64,000 bases of DNA from Methanobacterium sp. (lineage in GTDB: Archaea; Methanobacteriota; Methanobacteria; Methanobacteriales; Methanobacteriaceae). Positions 21,145 through 31,860 of this stretch are shown here, one piece after another. The stretch covers positions 1 to 64,000 of the forward strand of contig JAHRFX010000089.1 of assembly GCA_019084405.1 (NCBI GenBank). The letters are read 5' to 3'. The notes under the pieces are model-generated. The model saw only the letters and a program-made list of their open reading frames with translations. It was not told the DNA's origin and ran no database searches. Each line of letters opens with the position of its first letter. The first letter of the stretch is position 1. Both the position numbers and the translations under genes were made by a program.

Positions 21145-21393
21145 CTACTTTTTAATAGCTCCCTTTTCACAATAGAACAAACCTACATTGTGATATTCTA
21201 ATTGCACCGGACATCTTACACAAGGACAACCCCATTTTTCCAGTTCACAACTGGTTGCACCTAAACTGCAGAATAAAACTTCTCCATTATCCTGCATGCA
21301 CTGATTATAAGAGGGGCACTCCGGACAAAGGCATTTTTGTTTATTCTCCTGAGTAGGAGGCACCACTAATTTTTTCCTATCATTTACTGTCAT
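21145..21393 (-). CDS. Small cysteine-rich protein, DUF2769 family
   Basis: 82 residues with ten cysteines, mostly arranged as CLCPECPSYNQC and CPCVRCPVQ, typical of the DUF2769 family found in methanogens and some other anaerobes. The pattern suggests one or two metal or iron-sulfur sites, but no biochemical role is known to me. It is a single gene, downstream of and facing rnpB. Confidence 0.7.
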   Translation of the reverse strand: MTVNDRKKLVVPPTQENKQKCLCPECPSYNQCMQDNGEVLFCSLGATSCELEKWGCPCVRCPVQLEYHNVGLFYCEKGAIKK

Positions 21394-21514
21394 ATAAATT
21401 CACTCTTCCCTATTCAAAAATTCAGCTAATAATCCTTATCACACTGATTATATTATTTATCCTCATGAGCCATAAATTTATCCAATTTTAAAATAATTTT
21501 AATTCATGGAGATT

Positions 21515-22015
21515 ATGTCGTCCCTTTTTAAAAAATTAAGATATATAGTTAATAAAATCAAACAGGACTTTAAAAATAATAAAAAAGAAGCAAGAATTTA
21601 TTCCAGGATATGGAACAAAAACTGGAAAAAGAAAGCAGATTCAGATTGTTATTTGCGGCTTTAATCGTAATCCTAGTGCTTATAAATCCACTACTCATTC
21701 CTTTAATAGATGGTTTAGGATTTATAGGATCTATCATCAGTTCTGTTATAGGGAGTTTAACTTTTTTAAGTGCTCTTGAGCCACTTTATTCTGGTATATT
21801 GACCCGACTAGTTAAAAAACCAATATCTTTTTTTCATAATCGGCCTATTTTCCCTTATAATTGGATTAGAATCCATCTATTCCTCATTTAATACAGGTTT
21901 AACTTTAGAAAATTCACTCTCAGGGCTATTCAAGCTGGCCATAGCCTCCTTATTTTTCCATTATTTTTTGAAATATAATAATGCCCCTGATTTAAAAACA
22001 GAAAACGATAATTAA
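21515..22015 (+). pseudogene. Small membrane protein gene disrupted by two frameshifts
   Basis: Three reading frames join into one protein of about 165 residues. The first part (from ATG 21515, with GGAG before it) is basic. A frame change near 21600 leads to LLFAALIVILVLINPLLIPL and further hydrophobic segments. A second change in the T7 run at 21828-21834 leads to LIIGLESIYSSFNTG and the end at 22015. It probably had three or four membrane helices. No family was recognised. Decay and homopolymer errors cannot be separated here. Confidence 0.6.
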
Positions 22016-22166
22016 AGATAAAATTCCATTTTTTTACTATCCTGAGACTGGTATTAAAAAAATAAGATTTAAAAGAACCAGGCCTTTATTTTCCTGATAA
22101 ATTGCTTTAGATAATAAGCTTACATGCCATATGTATACTGCAACATTAATTAAAGGATTTAGGGAC

Positions 22167-22209
22167 ACCTCTTATTTTAATTAAAAATAGCTTGAATTAA
22201 ATAAGAGGT
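22167..22209. terminator. Inverted repeat between converging genes
   Basis: ACCTCTTATTTTAATT (22167-22182) can pair with AATTAAATAAGAGGT (22195-22209), with one bulged T and a 12-base loop. It lies 45 bases beyond the dnaJ stop and between two converging genes, so a terminator or 3'-end stabiliser is likely. A T-rich stretch follows on the plus strand. Confidence 0.45.
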
Positions 22210-22253
22210 TTAGCTTTTACTTTCTTTTTAAGAGAAGTATAAAGTCATATTAT

Positions 22254-23390
22254 TCAATGACTGATGGCATCCTTAACCTTGTCAAAGAATCCCTTATCAT
22301 CACTTTTAATTTCATCCCCACTAATATCTGCAAATTCCTGCAACAACTCCTTCTGTTTGGGGTTGAGTCTACGGGGGGTAACCACTTTAACTTTCACATA
22401 AAGATTTCCCTTACCGCTCCAACGTAGATGTGGCATTCCCTGGCCCTTCAATCTAAAAGTAGTTCCACTCTGAGTTCCTGAGGGTATTTTAAAATCAACT
22501 GATCTTTCCAAAGTAGGAATTTCCACACTATCTCCCAGAGCAGCCTGTACAAAGCTTATTTGCTTTTCATAGTACAGATTGGCCCCTTCTCTCTGGAATA
22601 ATTTATGATCTTTTACATTTATCATAACATAAAGATCACCAGGAGGACCATTATGGGGGCCTACTTCACCTTCGCCAGGTACTCTTAATCGAGATCCGGT
22701 TTCAACCCCGGGGGGTATTTTGATATGGATATTGCTGGTTTGTTTTACAATTCCCTGCCCATGGCAGTTTTTGCAGGGTTCTTCTACAATGTTCCCTTCC
22801 CCATGACAGGTAGGGCAGGGGCGTATATTTACCATCTGGCCCAGGAAGGTGTTGTTTATTTGACGGACCTGTCCGCTCCCACCACAATTTTCACATTGAC
22901 GGGTACCAGTACCGGGTTCAGCCCGGGAACCATTACAGACCGGGCAGATTTTAGTATGAGGGACCTGAATATCGGTTTCTAAACCGGCAGCTGCGTCTTC
23001 AAGAGCTATTTCCATGTCAAAGTAGACATCTCTACCTCTTTGGGGTCCCTGCCGGTGACCTCCTCCAAATCCAAAAATATCAAAAATATTTCCCACATCA
23101 AATCCAAAACCACGGAAAATGTCATCAAAGTTGATGTTATTGAAAATGTCTTCCTGGGAAAATCCATTCATCCCGGAGTGTCCAAACTGATCATAAGTGC
23201 TTCTTTTTTCTTCATCAGATAGTACCGCATAGGCTTCACTGATCTCTTTGAATTTATCTGCTGCTTCAGCATCATCACTTACATCCGGATGGTACTTCAT
23301 AGCCAGCTTTCTATAGGCTTTTTTTATCTCTTTTTTATCGGATCCTTTATCTACGCCCAGAACCTCATAATAATCACGCTTTTCTGCCAT
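22254..23390 (-). CDS. dnaJ: Chaperone protein DnaJ
   Basis: Co-chaperone of 378 residues that stimulates the DnaK ATPase. The J-domain with HPD ([10 protein letters not shown]) covers residues 1-70, then a Gly/Phe-rich segment with GFGGGHRQG, then four CxxCxGxG-type zinc repeats ([31 protein letters not shown]) and the C-terminal substrate domains. It is a complete type I DnaJ. It is last in grpE-dnaK-dnaJ, a set that mesophilic archaea gained from bacteria. Confidence 0.97.
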   Translation of the reverse strand: MAEKRDYYEVLGVDKGSDKKEIKKAYRKLAMKYHPDVSDDAEAADKFKEISEAYAVLSDEEKRSTYDQFGHSGMNGFSQEDIFNNINFDDIFRGFGFDVGNIFDIFGFGGGHRQGPQRGRDVYFDMEIALEDAAAGLETDIQVPHTKICPVCNGSRAEPGTGTRQCENCGGSGQVRQINNTFLGQMVNIRPCPTCHGEGNIVEEPCKNCHGQGIVKQTSNIHIKIPPGVETGSRLRVPGEGEVGPHNGPPGDLYVMINVKDHKLFQREGANLYYEKQISFVQAALGDSVEIPTLERSVDFKIPSGTQSGTTFRLKGQGMPHLRWSGKGNLYVKVKVVTPRRLNPKQKELLQEFADISGDEIKSDDKGFFDKVKDAISH

Positions 23391-23588
23391 ATATTTTTCA
23401 CCTGAATTAGATTGATTGGGGATGGATTATTTTAATTTAATAATTAAAATGATATGAATTATAAATTAATATTAATCAGTATAAATAGTAATTATAGTTT
23501 ATTGAATTATAAAAATGATTTTAGTCCATTGTGCTGCTTTAAATAATAAAAAAATAATAAATTAATGGTGGTTAATCCACCCTTTAAT

Positions 23589-25448
23589 TTATTCCTTAAC
23601 CTCATAATCGGCGTCAATAGGTTCATCTTCTTTTTTTGGTTCTTCCTGTGGTCCTGCTTCACCTTGCTGCTGGGCCTGTTCTTGCTGAGCTTGCTGGTAT
23701 ATGGCGGCACCTATTTCCTGTACCAATTTGGTTAATTCATCTGTCTTGGCTTTAATAGCAGATATATCCTCTCCGGCTACCAATTCTCGGAGTTCTGCCA
23801 CTAATTTTTCTACAGACTCTTTTTTATCAGAATCCACTTTATCTCCCAGTTCTTCCAGGGTCTTTTCAGAAGTGTAGATCATGGAGTCCGCATTGTTACG
23901 TACTTCGATTTCTTCCTGCTTCTTCTTATCCTCTTCAGCATGTAATTCTGCTTCTTTGACTTTTTGTTCAATTTCATCGTCAGATAATTTATTGGGTGCG
24001 GTAATGGTAATGGCCTGTTCTTTACCGGTTCCCATGTCCTTGGCAGATACATTCATGATACCATTAGCATCAATATCAAAACTCACTTCAATCTGAGGGA
24101 TACCTCGAGGGGCTGGTGGTATTCCCACCAGCTGGAATCTACCCAGGGTAGAATTATCTGCTGCCATAGGTCTTTCACCCTGCAGGACATGAATATCTAC
24201 TGATGTTTGATTATCAGCTGCTGTGGAAAATATCTGACTCTTTTTAGCAGGTATGGTGGTGTTCCTTTCAATCAACTTGGTGGCTACCCCTCCCATGGTT
24301 TCTATACCTAAAGATAAGGGGGTAACATCCAGTAAAACCAGGTCTTTAATTTCTCCGGCCAGTACTCCACCTTGAATAGCAGCACCCATGGCTACACATT
24401 CCATAGGATCAATTCCTCGCTCTACTGGCTTTCCTACGAAGTCTTCCACAAATTTCTGAACTACGGGCATACGGGTAGGTCCACCTACCAGTATGATTTT
24501 ATCCACATCAGATTTACTCATTTTAGCATCAGCTAAAGCCTGTTCCATAGGTCCGGAACATTTTTTAATGATGGGGTTAACCAGTTCTTCCAGTTTTGCC
24601 CGGCTTAAAGTGTGAATTAAGTTTTTAGGACCATCTGCTGCTACAGTAATGAAAGGAAGGTTTATATCGGTATTGAGGGTGGTGGATAATTCTATTTTTG
24701 CTTTTTCTGCAGCTTCTCTTAGTCTCTGCACGGCCTGGTCATCTACCATGAGGTCTATACCAGTTTCCTTTTTGAATTCATCAGCCAGATACTTCATAAT
24801 GGCGTTATCCATATCAGTCCCACCTAATTTAGTATCCCCGCTGGTGGATCGAACTTCAAATACTCCTCCTCCGAAGTCCATGATGGTAACATCAAGAGTA
24901 CCTCCTCCGAAGTCAAAAACAAGAATTTCTAATTCTTCATCCTCTTCCCGATCAATACCATATGCTAAACTGGCCGCAGTAGGCTCATTTACCAGTCTTA
25001 CCACATCCAGACCAGCTATAGTACCTGCGTCTTTAGTAGCAGTCCTCTGGTTATCATCAAAATAAGCAGGTACGGTAATCACTGCCTTTTTAACTTCTTC
25101 TCCTAAGAAGCTTTCAGCGTCTTTTTTTATTTTCTGCAGGATAAATGCGGAAATTTCCTGGGGGGTGTATTCTTTACCTTTTATATTTACCTTACGGCTG
25201 GTTCCCATACTCCGTTTAATGGCACTGATGGTATTTTCAGGGTTAGTAACTGCCTGTCTTCGGGCTGGTTCTCCCACTAACCTCTGTCCATCATCGGTAA
25301 ATGCCACATAACTGGGGAAAGCTTTACCATACTGAGATGCACCTTCTGCAGCAGGAACCATGGTTGGTTTTCCTCCCACCAGAACGGCAGCTGCAGAGTT
25401 ACTTGTTCCTAAATCAATACCAATAATTTTTTCTTTTTTATTTGCCAT
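23589..25448 (-). CDS. dnaK: Chaperone protein DnaK (Hsp70)
   Basis: Hsp70 chaperone of 619 residues. The ATPase domain begins [15 protein letters not shown] and includes [13 protein letters not shown] and LVGGPTRMP. The substrate domain contains [16 protein letters not shown], and the C-terminal tail is Gln/Glu-rich and ends [18 protein letters not shown], with an EEVD-like acidic finish. An AGGTGA ribosome-binding site precedes the ATG. It lies 198 bases upstream of dnaJ and 123 bases downstream of grpE. Confidence 0.97.
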   Translation of the reverse strand: MANKKEKIIGIDLGTSNSAAAVLVGGKPTMVPAAEGASQYGKAFPSYVAFTDDGQRLVGEPARRQAVTNPENTISAIKRSMGTSRKVNIKGKEYTPQEISAFILQKIKKDAESFLGEEVKKAVITVPAYFDDNQRTATKDAGTIAGLDVVRLVNEPTAASLAYGIDREEDEELEILVFDFGGGTLDVTIMDFGGGVFEVRSTSGDTKLGGTDMDNAIMKYLADEFKKETGIDLMVDDQAVQRLREAAEKAKIELSTTLNTDINLPFITVAADGPKNLIHTLSRAKLEELVNPIIKKCSGPMEQALADAKMSKSDVDKIILVGGPTRMPVVQKFVEDFVGKPVERGIDPMECVAMGAAIQGGVLAGEIKDLVLLDVTPLSLGIETMGGVATKLIERNTTIPAKKSQIFSTAADNQTSVDIHVLQGERPMAADNSTLGRFQLVGIPPAPRGIPQIEVSFDIDANGIMNVSAKDMGTGKEQAITITAPNKLSDDEIEQKVKEAELHAEEDKKKQEEIEVRNNADSMIYTSEKTLEELGDKVDSDKKESVEKLVAELRELVAGEDISAIKAKTDELTKLVQEIGAAIYQQAQQEQAQQQGEAGPQEEPKKEDEPIDADYEVKE

Positions 25449-25571
25449 AAATTCACCTCAAATCTTTAAATTGATTTAAATTAATTTAAAACACTGATTT
25501 TTTTAAAATATATTATTTAGTCATTTTTTTTATAAATTAAATTCTGTTATAAATTTTAATCTAATAAAATC

Positions 25572-26159
25572 TTAAGAATCATTTTTTTTACAAACTTTAA
25601 CCATGGAATACTTAATTACCTTATCTTTTAAGGTGTAGCCTTTACTCAATTCGTCTATAACCATACCATTTTCAAATTCAGTATGATCTTCTGCCATTAA
25701 GGCTTCATGTTTAAATGGATCGAATTTTTCACCCTGAGTCGGTATTTCTTTTAATCCTTCCTTTTCCAGGGTAGTTCTAAGTTTGCCGTAAATCAGTTCT
25801 AATCCTTCTCGAAGGTCTTTTTCAGTTTCACAGCTCTCTAAAGCACGCTCAAAATCCTGATAAACATCCAGGATTTTTAGAATAAGGCCTTCAGTGGCGT
25901 AATCAATGGTATGGGCGTGTTGTTTAGCAGAATGTTTTTTATAATTGTCAAAATCAGCTTGCATTCTTTGCAACTGTGAATAATACTCTGAGCTTTTTTC
26001 TTCCACTTTATTAAGCTCTTCTTCATTTTTTTTAAGCTTTTTTTCCATTTCTTCAATCTGGCCCGCTGCTTCTTGAAGGGTGGTATCTTTTTCTTTTATA
26101 ATGGATTCTTTTTCTTTTAATTCAGCTTTGAGTTTTTTTAAATCCTTATCGTCCCACAT
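25572..26159 (-). CDS. grpE: Nucleotide exchange factor GrpE
   Basis: A 195-residue exchange factor for DnaK. The N-terminal 80 residues form a long charged helix for dimerisation ([17 protein letters not shown] and onward). The GrpE core follows with [31 protein letters not shown], and the beta domain with [10 protein letters not shown] and [19 protein letters not shown]. It is the first gene of the heat-shock operon and faces the regulator at 26308. Confidence 0.95.
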   Translation of the reverse strand: MWDDKDLKKLKAELKEKESIIKEKDTTLQEAAGQIEEMEKKLKKNEEELNKVEEKSSEYYSQLQRMQADFDNYKKHSAKQHAHTIDYATEGLILKILDVYQDFERALESCETEKDLREGLELIYGKLRTTLEKEGLKEIPTQGEKFDPFKHEALMAEDHTEFENGMVIDELSKGYTLKDKVIKYSMVKVCKKNDS

Positions 26160-26227
26160 TAATTCACCTTTTTCATGATTTGAATAAAATAAAAATGATT
26201 CTATCTCAAATAACTCCCTGGAATTAA

Positions 26228-26291
26228 AGTTACCATAGGTTATACTATGTACTCTTTATGATTATAGTTACAAAAGGTTATATAAACCTTT
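26228..26291. promoter_or_regulatory. Repeated operator-like sites between grpE and its divergent regulator
   Basis: Two copies of AGTTACnAnAGGTTATAnnA lie at 26228-26249 and 26266-26287. The second copy overlaps a perfect inverted repeat, AAAGGTT-ATATA-AACCTTT (26273-26291), that encloses the TATA box of the regulator gene. A dimeric winged-helix repressor bound here would block its own promoter and could reach the grpE promoter. Confidence 0.6.
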
Positions 26292-26307
26292 CGACAATAG
26301 TAGTTGG

Positions 26308-26805
26308 ATGACTGAAAATTCATTTGATGAGATGGATATAGAGGCCATACTTGATGTTATGGGCTGCCGTACAAGGCGTGAAATAATTACTCTTTTAAGA
26401 GAAGAACCTCGATTCGTGAGTCAAATATCTAAAGAGCTTGAAATTGGACAAAAAGCAATTATAGAACATCTAAGAGCTATGGAATCTCTTGGAATCCTCA
26501 GGTCTTCTTTCAAAAAGATTGAAAGGGGCAGGCCCCGTAAGTATTATGACATGTCCCAGGATATTACAGTAAATATTATAATTAATCAGACTTCATTTGA
26601 AGTAGATATTACTGAAGAGGCACTAAGTAGAAAACAACTTCCTTCAGGTGAAGAATGGTCTAAACTACTCAACATAGAAAAAAGAATACGCATGGGGCAA
26701 TGGGAAGCTATCGAAGAATTGAAAAGCCTGATAAGATTATATGAAACTCTTAAAAAAAGGGCAGAGGATCTTTTATTGGAGATTGAAGGACCTAAAGGCG
26801 AGTAA
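26308..26805 (+). CDS. ArsR-like winged-helix transcriptional regulator
   Basis: 165 residues. The N-terminal half is a winged helix-turn-helix of the ArsR type (DVMGCRTRREIITLLREEP, QISKELEIGQKAIIEHLRAM, then the wing KKIERGRPRKYYDMS). The C-terminal half is helical and charged and may serve in dimerisation. It is divergent to grpE-dnaK-dnaJ with repeated operator-like sites in between, so it probably controls the heat-shock operon and itself. The direct target link is inferred from position. Confidence 0.75.
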   Translation: MTENSFDEMDIEAILDVMGCRTRREIITLLREEPRFVSQISKELEIGQKAIIEHLRAMESLGILRSSFKKIERGRPRKYYDMSQDITVNIIINQTSFEVDITEEALSRKQLPSGEEWSKLLNIEKRIRMGQWEAIEELKSLIRLYETLKKRAEDLLLEIEGPKGE

Positions 26806-26985
26806 ATAACTTTTATTGCTGGAGATTTGAGTATATTAATCGAATTTTCTATTTATTCTTTGTTTGATATATTAAGGATAAAGGGGAGTATTTGAAAATA
26901 TTTAGGGAGATTCCAACACCCCCTAACCTGACAACTCTATTTTTTATAATATACCTCATTCATGGATATCTCAACTACAAATCTA

Positions 26986-29292
26986 TCATTTTCCATATTT
27001 ATAGGCGGCTATGGCGGCCTGGCCTAAAGATACTGATCCATCCCCTGCACAGGAGCTTTGATGCTGAACAAATTTATAGCCACGCTTTTCCACATAATTT
27101 TTTATAGCTAGACTGATGGCTTCATTGTAGAAAACACCTCCAGACCCTCCAATAACATCTAATCCTTTTTTATCAGCACATTTAATGGCCAGGGCAGCCA
27201 TTCCGTGGGATAAGCTCTTTTGAGCAGCAAAGGCAATATCCTTTTTCATTTTGCCTACTTTGATTTTATCCATCACTCCTTTTAAAAGAATTGAAGTATC
27301 CAGAACATATCTTCCGTTCTCTTTTTTTATTTCAAAAGGTATTTGAAACTTTTCTTCCCCATAAAATGCCACTGATTCCAGTTTCATTGCACACTCTCCT
27401 TCATAAGTGCGCTCTCCACATATATGGAGGGAAGTGGATATGGCATCCAGTACCCTTCCAGTACTGGTTGTGGTTCCTACATTGAATTCACGATCCAGCT
27501 GCTGCTTTAAAATATCAATTTCTGGTTTTCCCCGGGGGAAGTAATCCTTATAATTATTTACCATTAATTCATAAAGCTCAGATTCTGAATATTGATTCTG
27601 AAGCAAGGAATATAACATTCTGGCAGGATAACGGGTACATAAATCCCCTCCAGCCATTTTTTGAGGTATAAGGCTTCCCAACCGCCGGTAGTAATCTTCA
27701 TTTGTATATAAAATTTCTCCACCCCAGGCGGTACCATCCGCACCATATCCTACCCCATCTGCAGCAATACATATCATTTCACTTTCATTTACATCCACTG
27801 ACAGAGCGGCAGCATGGGCATGATGGTGCTGAACAGGCAGCACCGGACAGGAATATTTTTCAGATAATTTTTCTGCCAGTTGGGTGGTAAAAAATTGAGG
27901 GTGCAAATCACAGGCCACCATATCCACAGTTTCTGTTCTGGTTATGGCCATCAGGTAGTCTATGGCTTCCTGCAGATACTGGTAAGTGGCATATTTGGTG
28001 ATATCTCCTATATGCTGGGATAAATAGCAACGACCTTCCTTTAAAAGAGAAAAGGTAACATCTATTTCAGGGCCTAAAGATAGAACAGTCAATTCTCGCG
28101 TCAAGGAGGATAGATCATAAGGTTCCGGAGCATATCCTCTGGAACGGCGAATAAATGCCATGTCGTCCCCTCTAAAACGTACCACCGAATCATCGCAGCG
28201 GTTTATTATCTCCCGATTATGTAAGAGGAAATAATCAGCAACACCATCCAGATTTTCCATAATTTCATGATTATGGATTAACATGGGCTCTCCAGGCAGA
28301 TTGGCAGAAGTCATGATATACGCTGGTTGAGAGCTGTGGTGAAATAGAAGATGATGAAGCCCGGAATAAGCCAGCATAATACCTATGTTATGCAGACCCG
28401 GAGCTACTGGAGGGGCAAAGGAATAATCTTCACTTTTTTTTAATACCACAATAGGCCTTCTTCTAGATTCCAGGGCTTTTTTTTCCAGTGCTGATACCCG
28501 GGCAAAAGTTTGGACGGTTTTAAGATCAGGAGACATACAGGCAAAGGGCTGATTATAACGTCCCAACCTTTTTCTCATTTCTATAACTGTTTCTTCCTGA
28601 TTAACATTACATACTAGGTGAGTTCCACCTATACCTTTAATGGCCAATATTTTCCCCTTATCCAGCAGTTCAGCTGCTTTTTTTACAGGGTTTTCTACTT
28701 TTAGTTTCTGTTCTTTATATAAGAAAACAGAGGGTCCGCACTCACTGCAACAGGTGGCCTCGGCATGATATCTTCTATCTTCCACATCACGATATTCTTT
28801 TTCACAGGAAGGGCATAGGCGAAATTTTTCCATACTGGTTCTTTCTCTATCATAAGGAACTGATTGGATGACTGTAAAACGTGGCCCACAGTCAGTACAG
28901 GCAGTAAATGGATAATGGTATCTTTTATTTTTTTTCTGATATATTTCCTCTAAACAGGCAGCACAGGTAGCTACATCGGAGGGTATAACTGATGATCCTG
29001 AAAAATTAGAAGAACTTTCCCGTATCTCAAAATCTAAATAATCTTCTTCATTATCTAACCATTCTAATTTCAAGGAAGAAATTTTAGATATAGGTGGGGC
29101 ATGGTATTTTAAATTTTCCACAAATTTTTCGATAGCAAAGGTATCTCCTTCCAGAATAATCTCTACAATATTCCCTAGATTGCGCACATAACCTGGAAGA
29201 TTAGATTTTTTGGCCATCCGGTAAACGGTGGGTCTAAAACCAACTCCCTGCACAATTCCTTCCACTAATATTCGTGCTGTTACCAATTTCAT
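26986..29292 (-). CDS. hypF: Carbamoyltransferase HypF (NiFe hydrogenase maturation)
   Basis: A 768-residue enzyme that transfers the carbamoyl group of carbamoyl phosphate to HypE, source of the cyanide ligands of NiFe hydrogenases. Domains in order: acylphosphatase ([17 protein letters not shown], about 1-92), zinc fingers ([25 protein letters not shown]), a YrdC-like domain with [11 protein letters not shown], and the Kae1-like C-terminus with the metal site HHHAHAA and [14 protein letters not shown]. It is needed here for Frh and Ehb. A GAGGT sequence lies very close to the start codon. Confidence 0.96.
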   Translation of the reverse strand: MKLVTARILVEGIVQGVGFRPTVYRMAKKSNLPGYVRNLGNIVEIILEGDTFAIEKFVENLKYHAPPISKISSLKLEWLDNEEDYLDFEIRESSSNFSGSSVIPSDVATCAACLEEIYQKKNKRYHYPFTACTDCGPRFTVIQSVPYDRERTSMEKFRLCPSCEKEYRDVEDRRYHAEATCCSECGPSVFLYKEQKLKVENPVKKAAELLDKGKILAIKGIGGTHLVCNVNQEETVIEMRKRLGRYNQPFACMSPDLKTVQTFARVSALEKKALESRRRPIVVLKKSEDYSFAPPVAPGLHNIGIMLAYSGLHHLLFHHSSQPAYIMTSANLPGEPMLIHNHEIMENLDGVADYFLLHNREIINRCDDSVVRFRGDDMAFIRRSRGYAPEPYDLSSLTRELTVLSLGPEIDVTFSLLKEGRCYLSQHIGDITKYATYQYLQEAIDYLMAITRTETVDMVACDLHPQFFTTQLAEKLSEKYSCPVLPVQHHHAHAAALSVDVNESEMICIAADGVGYGADGTAWGGEILYTNEDYYRRLGSLIPQKMAGGDLCTRYPARMLYSLLQNQYSESELYELMVNNYKDYFPRGKPEIDILKQQLDREFNVGTTTSTGRVLDAISTSLHICGERTYEGECAMKLESVAFYGEEKFQIPFEIKKENGRYVLDTSILLKGVMDKIKVGKMKKDIAFAAQKSLSHGMAALAIKCADKKGLDVIGGSGGVFYNEAISLAIKNYVEKRGYKFVQHQSSCAGDGSVSLGQAAIAAYKYGK

Positions 29293-29498
29293 ACCTCAAT
29301 ATCCAATCCAATAATTTTTATCAATCATTTAGTAATTAAAATTAATATAATAATTTTTTTTACTTAAATTCCATTTTTAAAAGGGAATAAATCTATTTTA
29401 ATCTTCTTGAGTCCTTTTTCACACATGGGTTTCAAGTGTATTTATCACTCTTTTTAAATATTCCTCCTTATATATTCATCTAGGAGAGTTGATAAACC

Positions 29499-30272
29499 AT
29501 GAGACAAATTTTGGAAAAATTAGCAAACGGTGAACTTTCTCTGAATAATGCAGAAAAACTCATCAAATTAAATCAAATCAAAGAAGTTGAAGATTTTGCC
29601 AAATTCGACCTTTCACGAGAATCACGCACAGGATTTCCTGAAGCCATATTTGCTCCTGGAAAGCAGGATAACGAACTAGTACAGATTATTTTAAATTGTA
29701 TGGATAATCAGCACCTGATGGTAACTCGTCTGGAAGAAGAACGTTTTGAAAAAATTAAAAAAGAAATAGAACCTCTAAATAATCGCGGGTTTACTATAGA
29801 ATATCATCCACGTGCACGAATTCTGGTTATAAAGAACAAAGAAGAAAAAAAATCACCGGCGGGGAAAATAGGAATAATTACGGCGGGAACTTCAGATATA
29901 ACTGTGGCGGAAGAAGCCCGAATAGTTGCTCATGAAGCAGGCTGTGAGGTATTAGTGGCTTATGATGTGGGAGTAGCTGGTATTCACCGTCTTTTTTCCC
30001 ATCTTAGAAAAATGGTAGAGGAAAATGTACAGATCCTAATAGTGGCTGCGGGAATGGAAGGAGCTCTTCCTTCAGTGGTGGCCGGAATGGTGGATATTCC
30101 GGTGGTGGGAGTTCCTACCTCTGTTGGATATGGGGTATCCCAGGAAGGTTTTACCGCACTTTATTCCATGCTTCAGTCATGTGCTCCAGGAATAGCCGTG
30201 GTAAATATTGATAATGGGTTTGGAGCAGCAGTTTTTGCACTGACAGTGGTAAAACAATCTCTGCCAAAATAA
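29499..30272 (+). CDS. larB: LarB-like nickel-pincer cofactor biosynthesis protein
   Basis: 257 residues. The N-terminal segment is LarB-specific ([19 protein letters not shown]), and the C-terminal half is PurE-like ([27 protein letters not shown], then [28 protein letters not shown]). LarB carboxylates and hydrolyses nicotinic acid adenine dinucleotide in the synthesis of the nickel-pincer cofactor of lactate racemase-type enzymes. No larC or larE is visible in this window. It is divergent to hypF. Confidence 0.88.
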   Translation: MRQILEKLANGELSLNNAEKLIKLNQIKEVEDFAKFDLSRESRTGFPEAIFAPGKQDNELVQIILNCMDNQHLMVTRLEEERFEKIKKEIEPLNNRGFTIEYHPRARILVIKNKEEKKSPAGKIGIITAGTSDITVAEEARIVAHEAGCEVLVAYDVGVAGIHRLFSHLRKMVEENVQILIVAAGMEGALPSVVAGMVDIPVVGVPTSVGYGVSQEGFTALYSMLQSCAPGIAVVNIDNGFGAAVFALTVVKQSLPK

Positions 30273-30276
30273 TTTT

Positions 30277-30627
30277 TTATTCCTCTTCTGATTCACAGTA
30301 CTCTTTTCCCCATTTGCATAATGAATCTAAAATAGGAATAACAGATTCTCCTTTGGGGGTGAGATTATATTCTACCCGGGGGGGGACCTGAGGGAATACT
30401 TTTCTATGGATTATAACATCCTTTTCCAGCTCTCGAAGAGTTTTGGTAAGCATACGTGGACTTATTCCCGGCACTTTTCTATTAATCTCAGTAAAACGAA
30501 GTTTACCTTCTTTTAAAGTGTACAGTATCAGTGGTTTCCATTTTCCTCCAATTTCATTAATGGCCGACTCCACCGCACAGATATGTTCTTCGCTTTTTTC
30601 TTCATCAATATCCTCACAAAGAACCAT
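30277..30627 (-). CDS. HxlR family transcriptional regulator
   Basis: 116 residues with the HxlR winged-helix pattern: C18 near the N-terminus, [23 protein letters not shown], then [14 protein letters not shown] (recognition helix) and [16 protein letters not shown] (wing). Such proteins often sense redox state or reactive small molecules through a conserved cysteine, which is present here. An inverted repeat 23-41 bases upstream of the start is a likely operator. It is divergent to a 31-residue peptide gene, which is a candidate target. Confidence 0.85.
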   Translation of the reverse strand: MVLCEDIDEEKSEEHICAVESAINEIGGKWKPLILYTLKEGKLRFTEINRKVPGISPRMLTKTLRELEKDVIIHRKVFPQVPPRVEYNLTPKGESVIPILDSLCKWGKEYCESEEE

Positions 30628-30649
30628 AATCTCTCCCTCCCTTTCATAG

Positions 30650-30717
30650 TATACTTTTTGTAAGTATATATCATATAAGTACCTATATATTATTTGTGTT
30701 AGTACTAACTTTAAATA
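30650..30717. promoter_or_regulatory. HxlR-type operator and promoter region
   Basis: TATACTT-TTTGT-AAGTATA (30650-30668) is a perfect inverted repeat with 7-base arms, a form typical of HxlR-family sites. A TATA box for the rightward peptide gene (TTTAAATA) is at 30710-30717. The motif GTACCTAT occurs twice, near 30679 and 30724, on either side of that TATA box. Confidence 0.5.
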
Positions 30718-30762
30718 CTATTGGTACCTATGGTATATTGTAACGTTTATCGAGGTGAAAAA

Positions 30763-30858
30763 ATGCAAGCAAAATTTGATTTACAACATTTCTGCTGTGG
30801 CCCTAAAGGCTGTGAAATAGAAGTTGTCTACGGCGAAATGTTAGATGCAGAAGAATAA
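30763..30858 (+). CDS. 31-residue Cys-containing peptide, complete transcription unit
   Basis: A very short gene starting MQAKFDLQHFCCGPKGCE and ending LDAEE. It has everything a gene needs: a TATA box at 30710, a strong GAGGTGA ribosome-binding site (30752-30758), and a hairpin with oligo-T right after the stop. The CCGPKGC motif holds three cysteines that could bind metal or form a redox site. It is divergent to the HxlR regulator. I recognise no family. It is too short for most gene finders. Confidence 0.6.
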   Translation: MQAKFDLQHFCCGPKGCEIEVVYGEMLDAEE

Positions 30859-30899
30859 AAGGTTTTTAAACCTTTTTTATTTTTTATTTTTTTAGATTT
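30858..30899 (+). terminator. Hairpin plus oligo-T terminator
   Basis: AAAAGGTTT directly after the peptide stop can pair with AAACCTTTT a few bases on, and is followed by T6, T6 and T7 runs. This matches a strong archaeal terminator for the short upstream gene. Confidence 0.6.
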
Positions 30900-30940
30900 A
30901 TTCTTTTTTCACCGGACTATATGCTATTTTTTAAGGTTAT

Positions 30941-31642
30941 TCATTTCTGTCCATGGGGACAAACATGAATACAAAGCCCACAAACTGGCATTTCTCCTGA
31001 TTTTTCCAATTCTTCAAAGTATTTTTCACACTTATGGGCATCATATCGGGATTCACGGGGCTCATTTGCTTTAAATGACTGCCCACTAAAGGCATTAACC
31101 GGACAAATATCCACGCATTTATTACAATCGCCGCAGGAATCTTCCATAGGAGTTCCCGTAGCTTTCAGGGGAGCATCAGTTAATACGGTTATCCACCTAA
31201 CCCTTGGTCCTGCTTCAGGACTTATTAATAAACAACTCTTACCAATCCAGCCAATACCGGCCAGATGCGCGGCCAATTTATGGGAAAAAACAGCAGCTAT
31301 GCGTTCATCATCGCAACGTTTAGAAGCGGGAATGGGCAAAACTCTAAAACCCTCTTTTTGCAGAAAGTTACTTATTTTATAGGAAATGAAATCCAGGCGC
31401 TGATTGGTTATTTCAAAGGCATGCATGTAATTAACTGCCACTGCTTTTTCTTCTTTTAAAGGTAAAGCGTTAATCACATCATCCAACAGCCTTATACCCA
31501 GGGTTATGGCTTTGGGATAAGAATCCAGCATATCCTGAGCATAATCCTGAATAAATTCACGGGCAGGAGTCAAATCAGCCACACCCACAAACTCTACACC
31601 ATCATTTTCTGCTATTTCTTTTATTTTCTGATAAAGCGCCAT
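30941..31642 (-). CDS. 4Fe-4S double-cluster protein, QueG-like reductase
   Basis: 233 residues starting MALYQKIKEIAE. The C-terminal half carries two 4Fe-4S clusters: CGDCNKCVDICP near residue 170, and CGLCIHVCPHG at the end. HLAGIGWIGKSCLLISPEAGPRVR is the conserved block before them and is shared with epoxyqueuosine reductase and its relatives that handle corrinoids. Archaea usually do not make queuosine, so the substrate is probably different. The ATG at 31642 has GAGGG before it; a TTG 12 bases upstream is rejected. Confidence 0.75.
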   Translation of the reverse strand: MALYQKIKEIAENDGVEFVGVADLTPAREFIQDYAQDMLDSYPKAITLGIRLLDDVINALPLKEEKAVAVNYMHAFEITNQRLDFISYKISNFLQKEGFRVLPIPASKRCDDERIAAVFSHKLAAHLAGIGWIGKSCLLISPEAGPRVRWITVLTDAPLKATGTPMEDSCGDCNKCVDICPVNAFSGQSFKANEPRESRYDAHKCEKYFEELEKSGEMPVCGLCIHVCPHGQK

Positions 31643-31860
31643 ACTAGCCCTCAAAATTATTAATATCTAAATATTTAAAGGTCATTACTATTTATCTTTA
31701 TTTATTTTAAGGCAAAATTAACCTAAAAAATAAGGTACAACCTATACCTAATAATAAAATCATTTTAGATAAAAATAGGTTAAATGGATACTTTTCATAA
31801 AAATGATTTTTCGATTTATAATATTTATTAGGGTAGAACTAATAATTATTACTTAAATTA

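Noticed and set aside
24649..25065. A 138-codon open frame opposite dnaK
   Set aside because: Ser-rich low-complexity translation typical of antisense to a conserved ATPase gene; no start signal.
26892..27107. A 71-codon open frame at the 3' side of the winged-helix regulator
   Set aside because: It overlaps the end of hypF on the other strand and starts without a ribosome-binding site; no protein-like composition.
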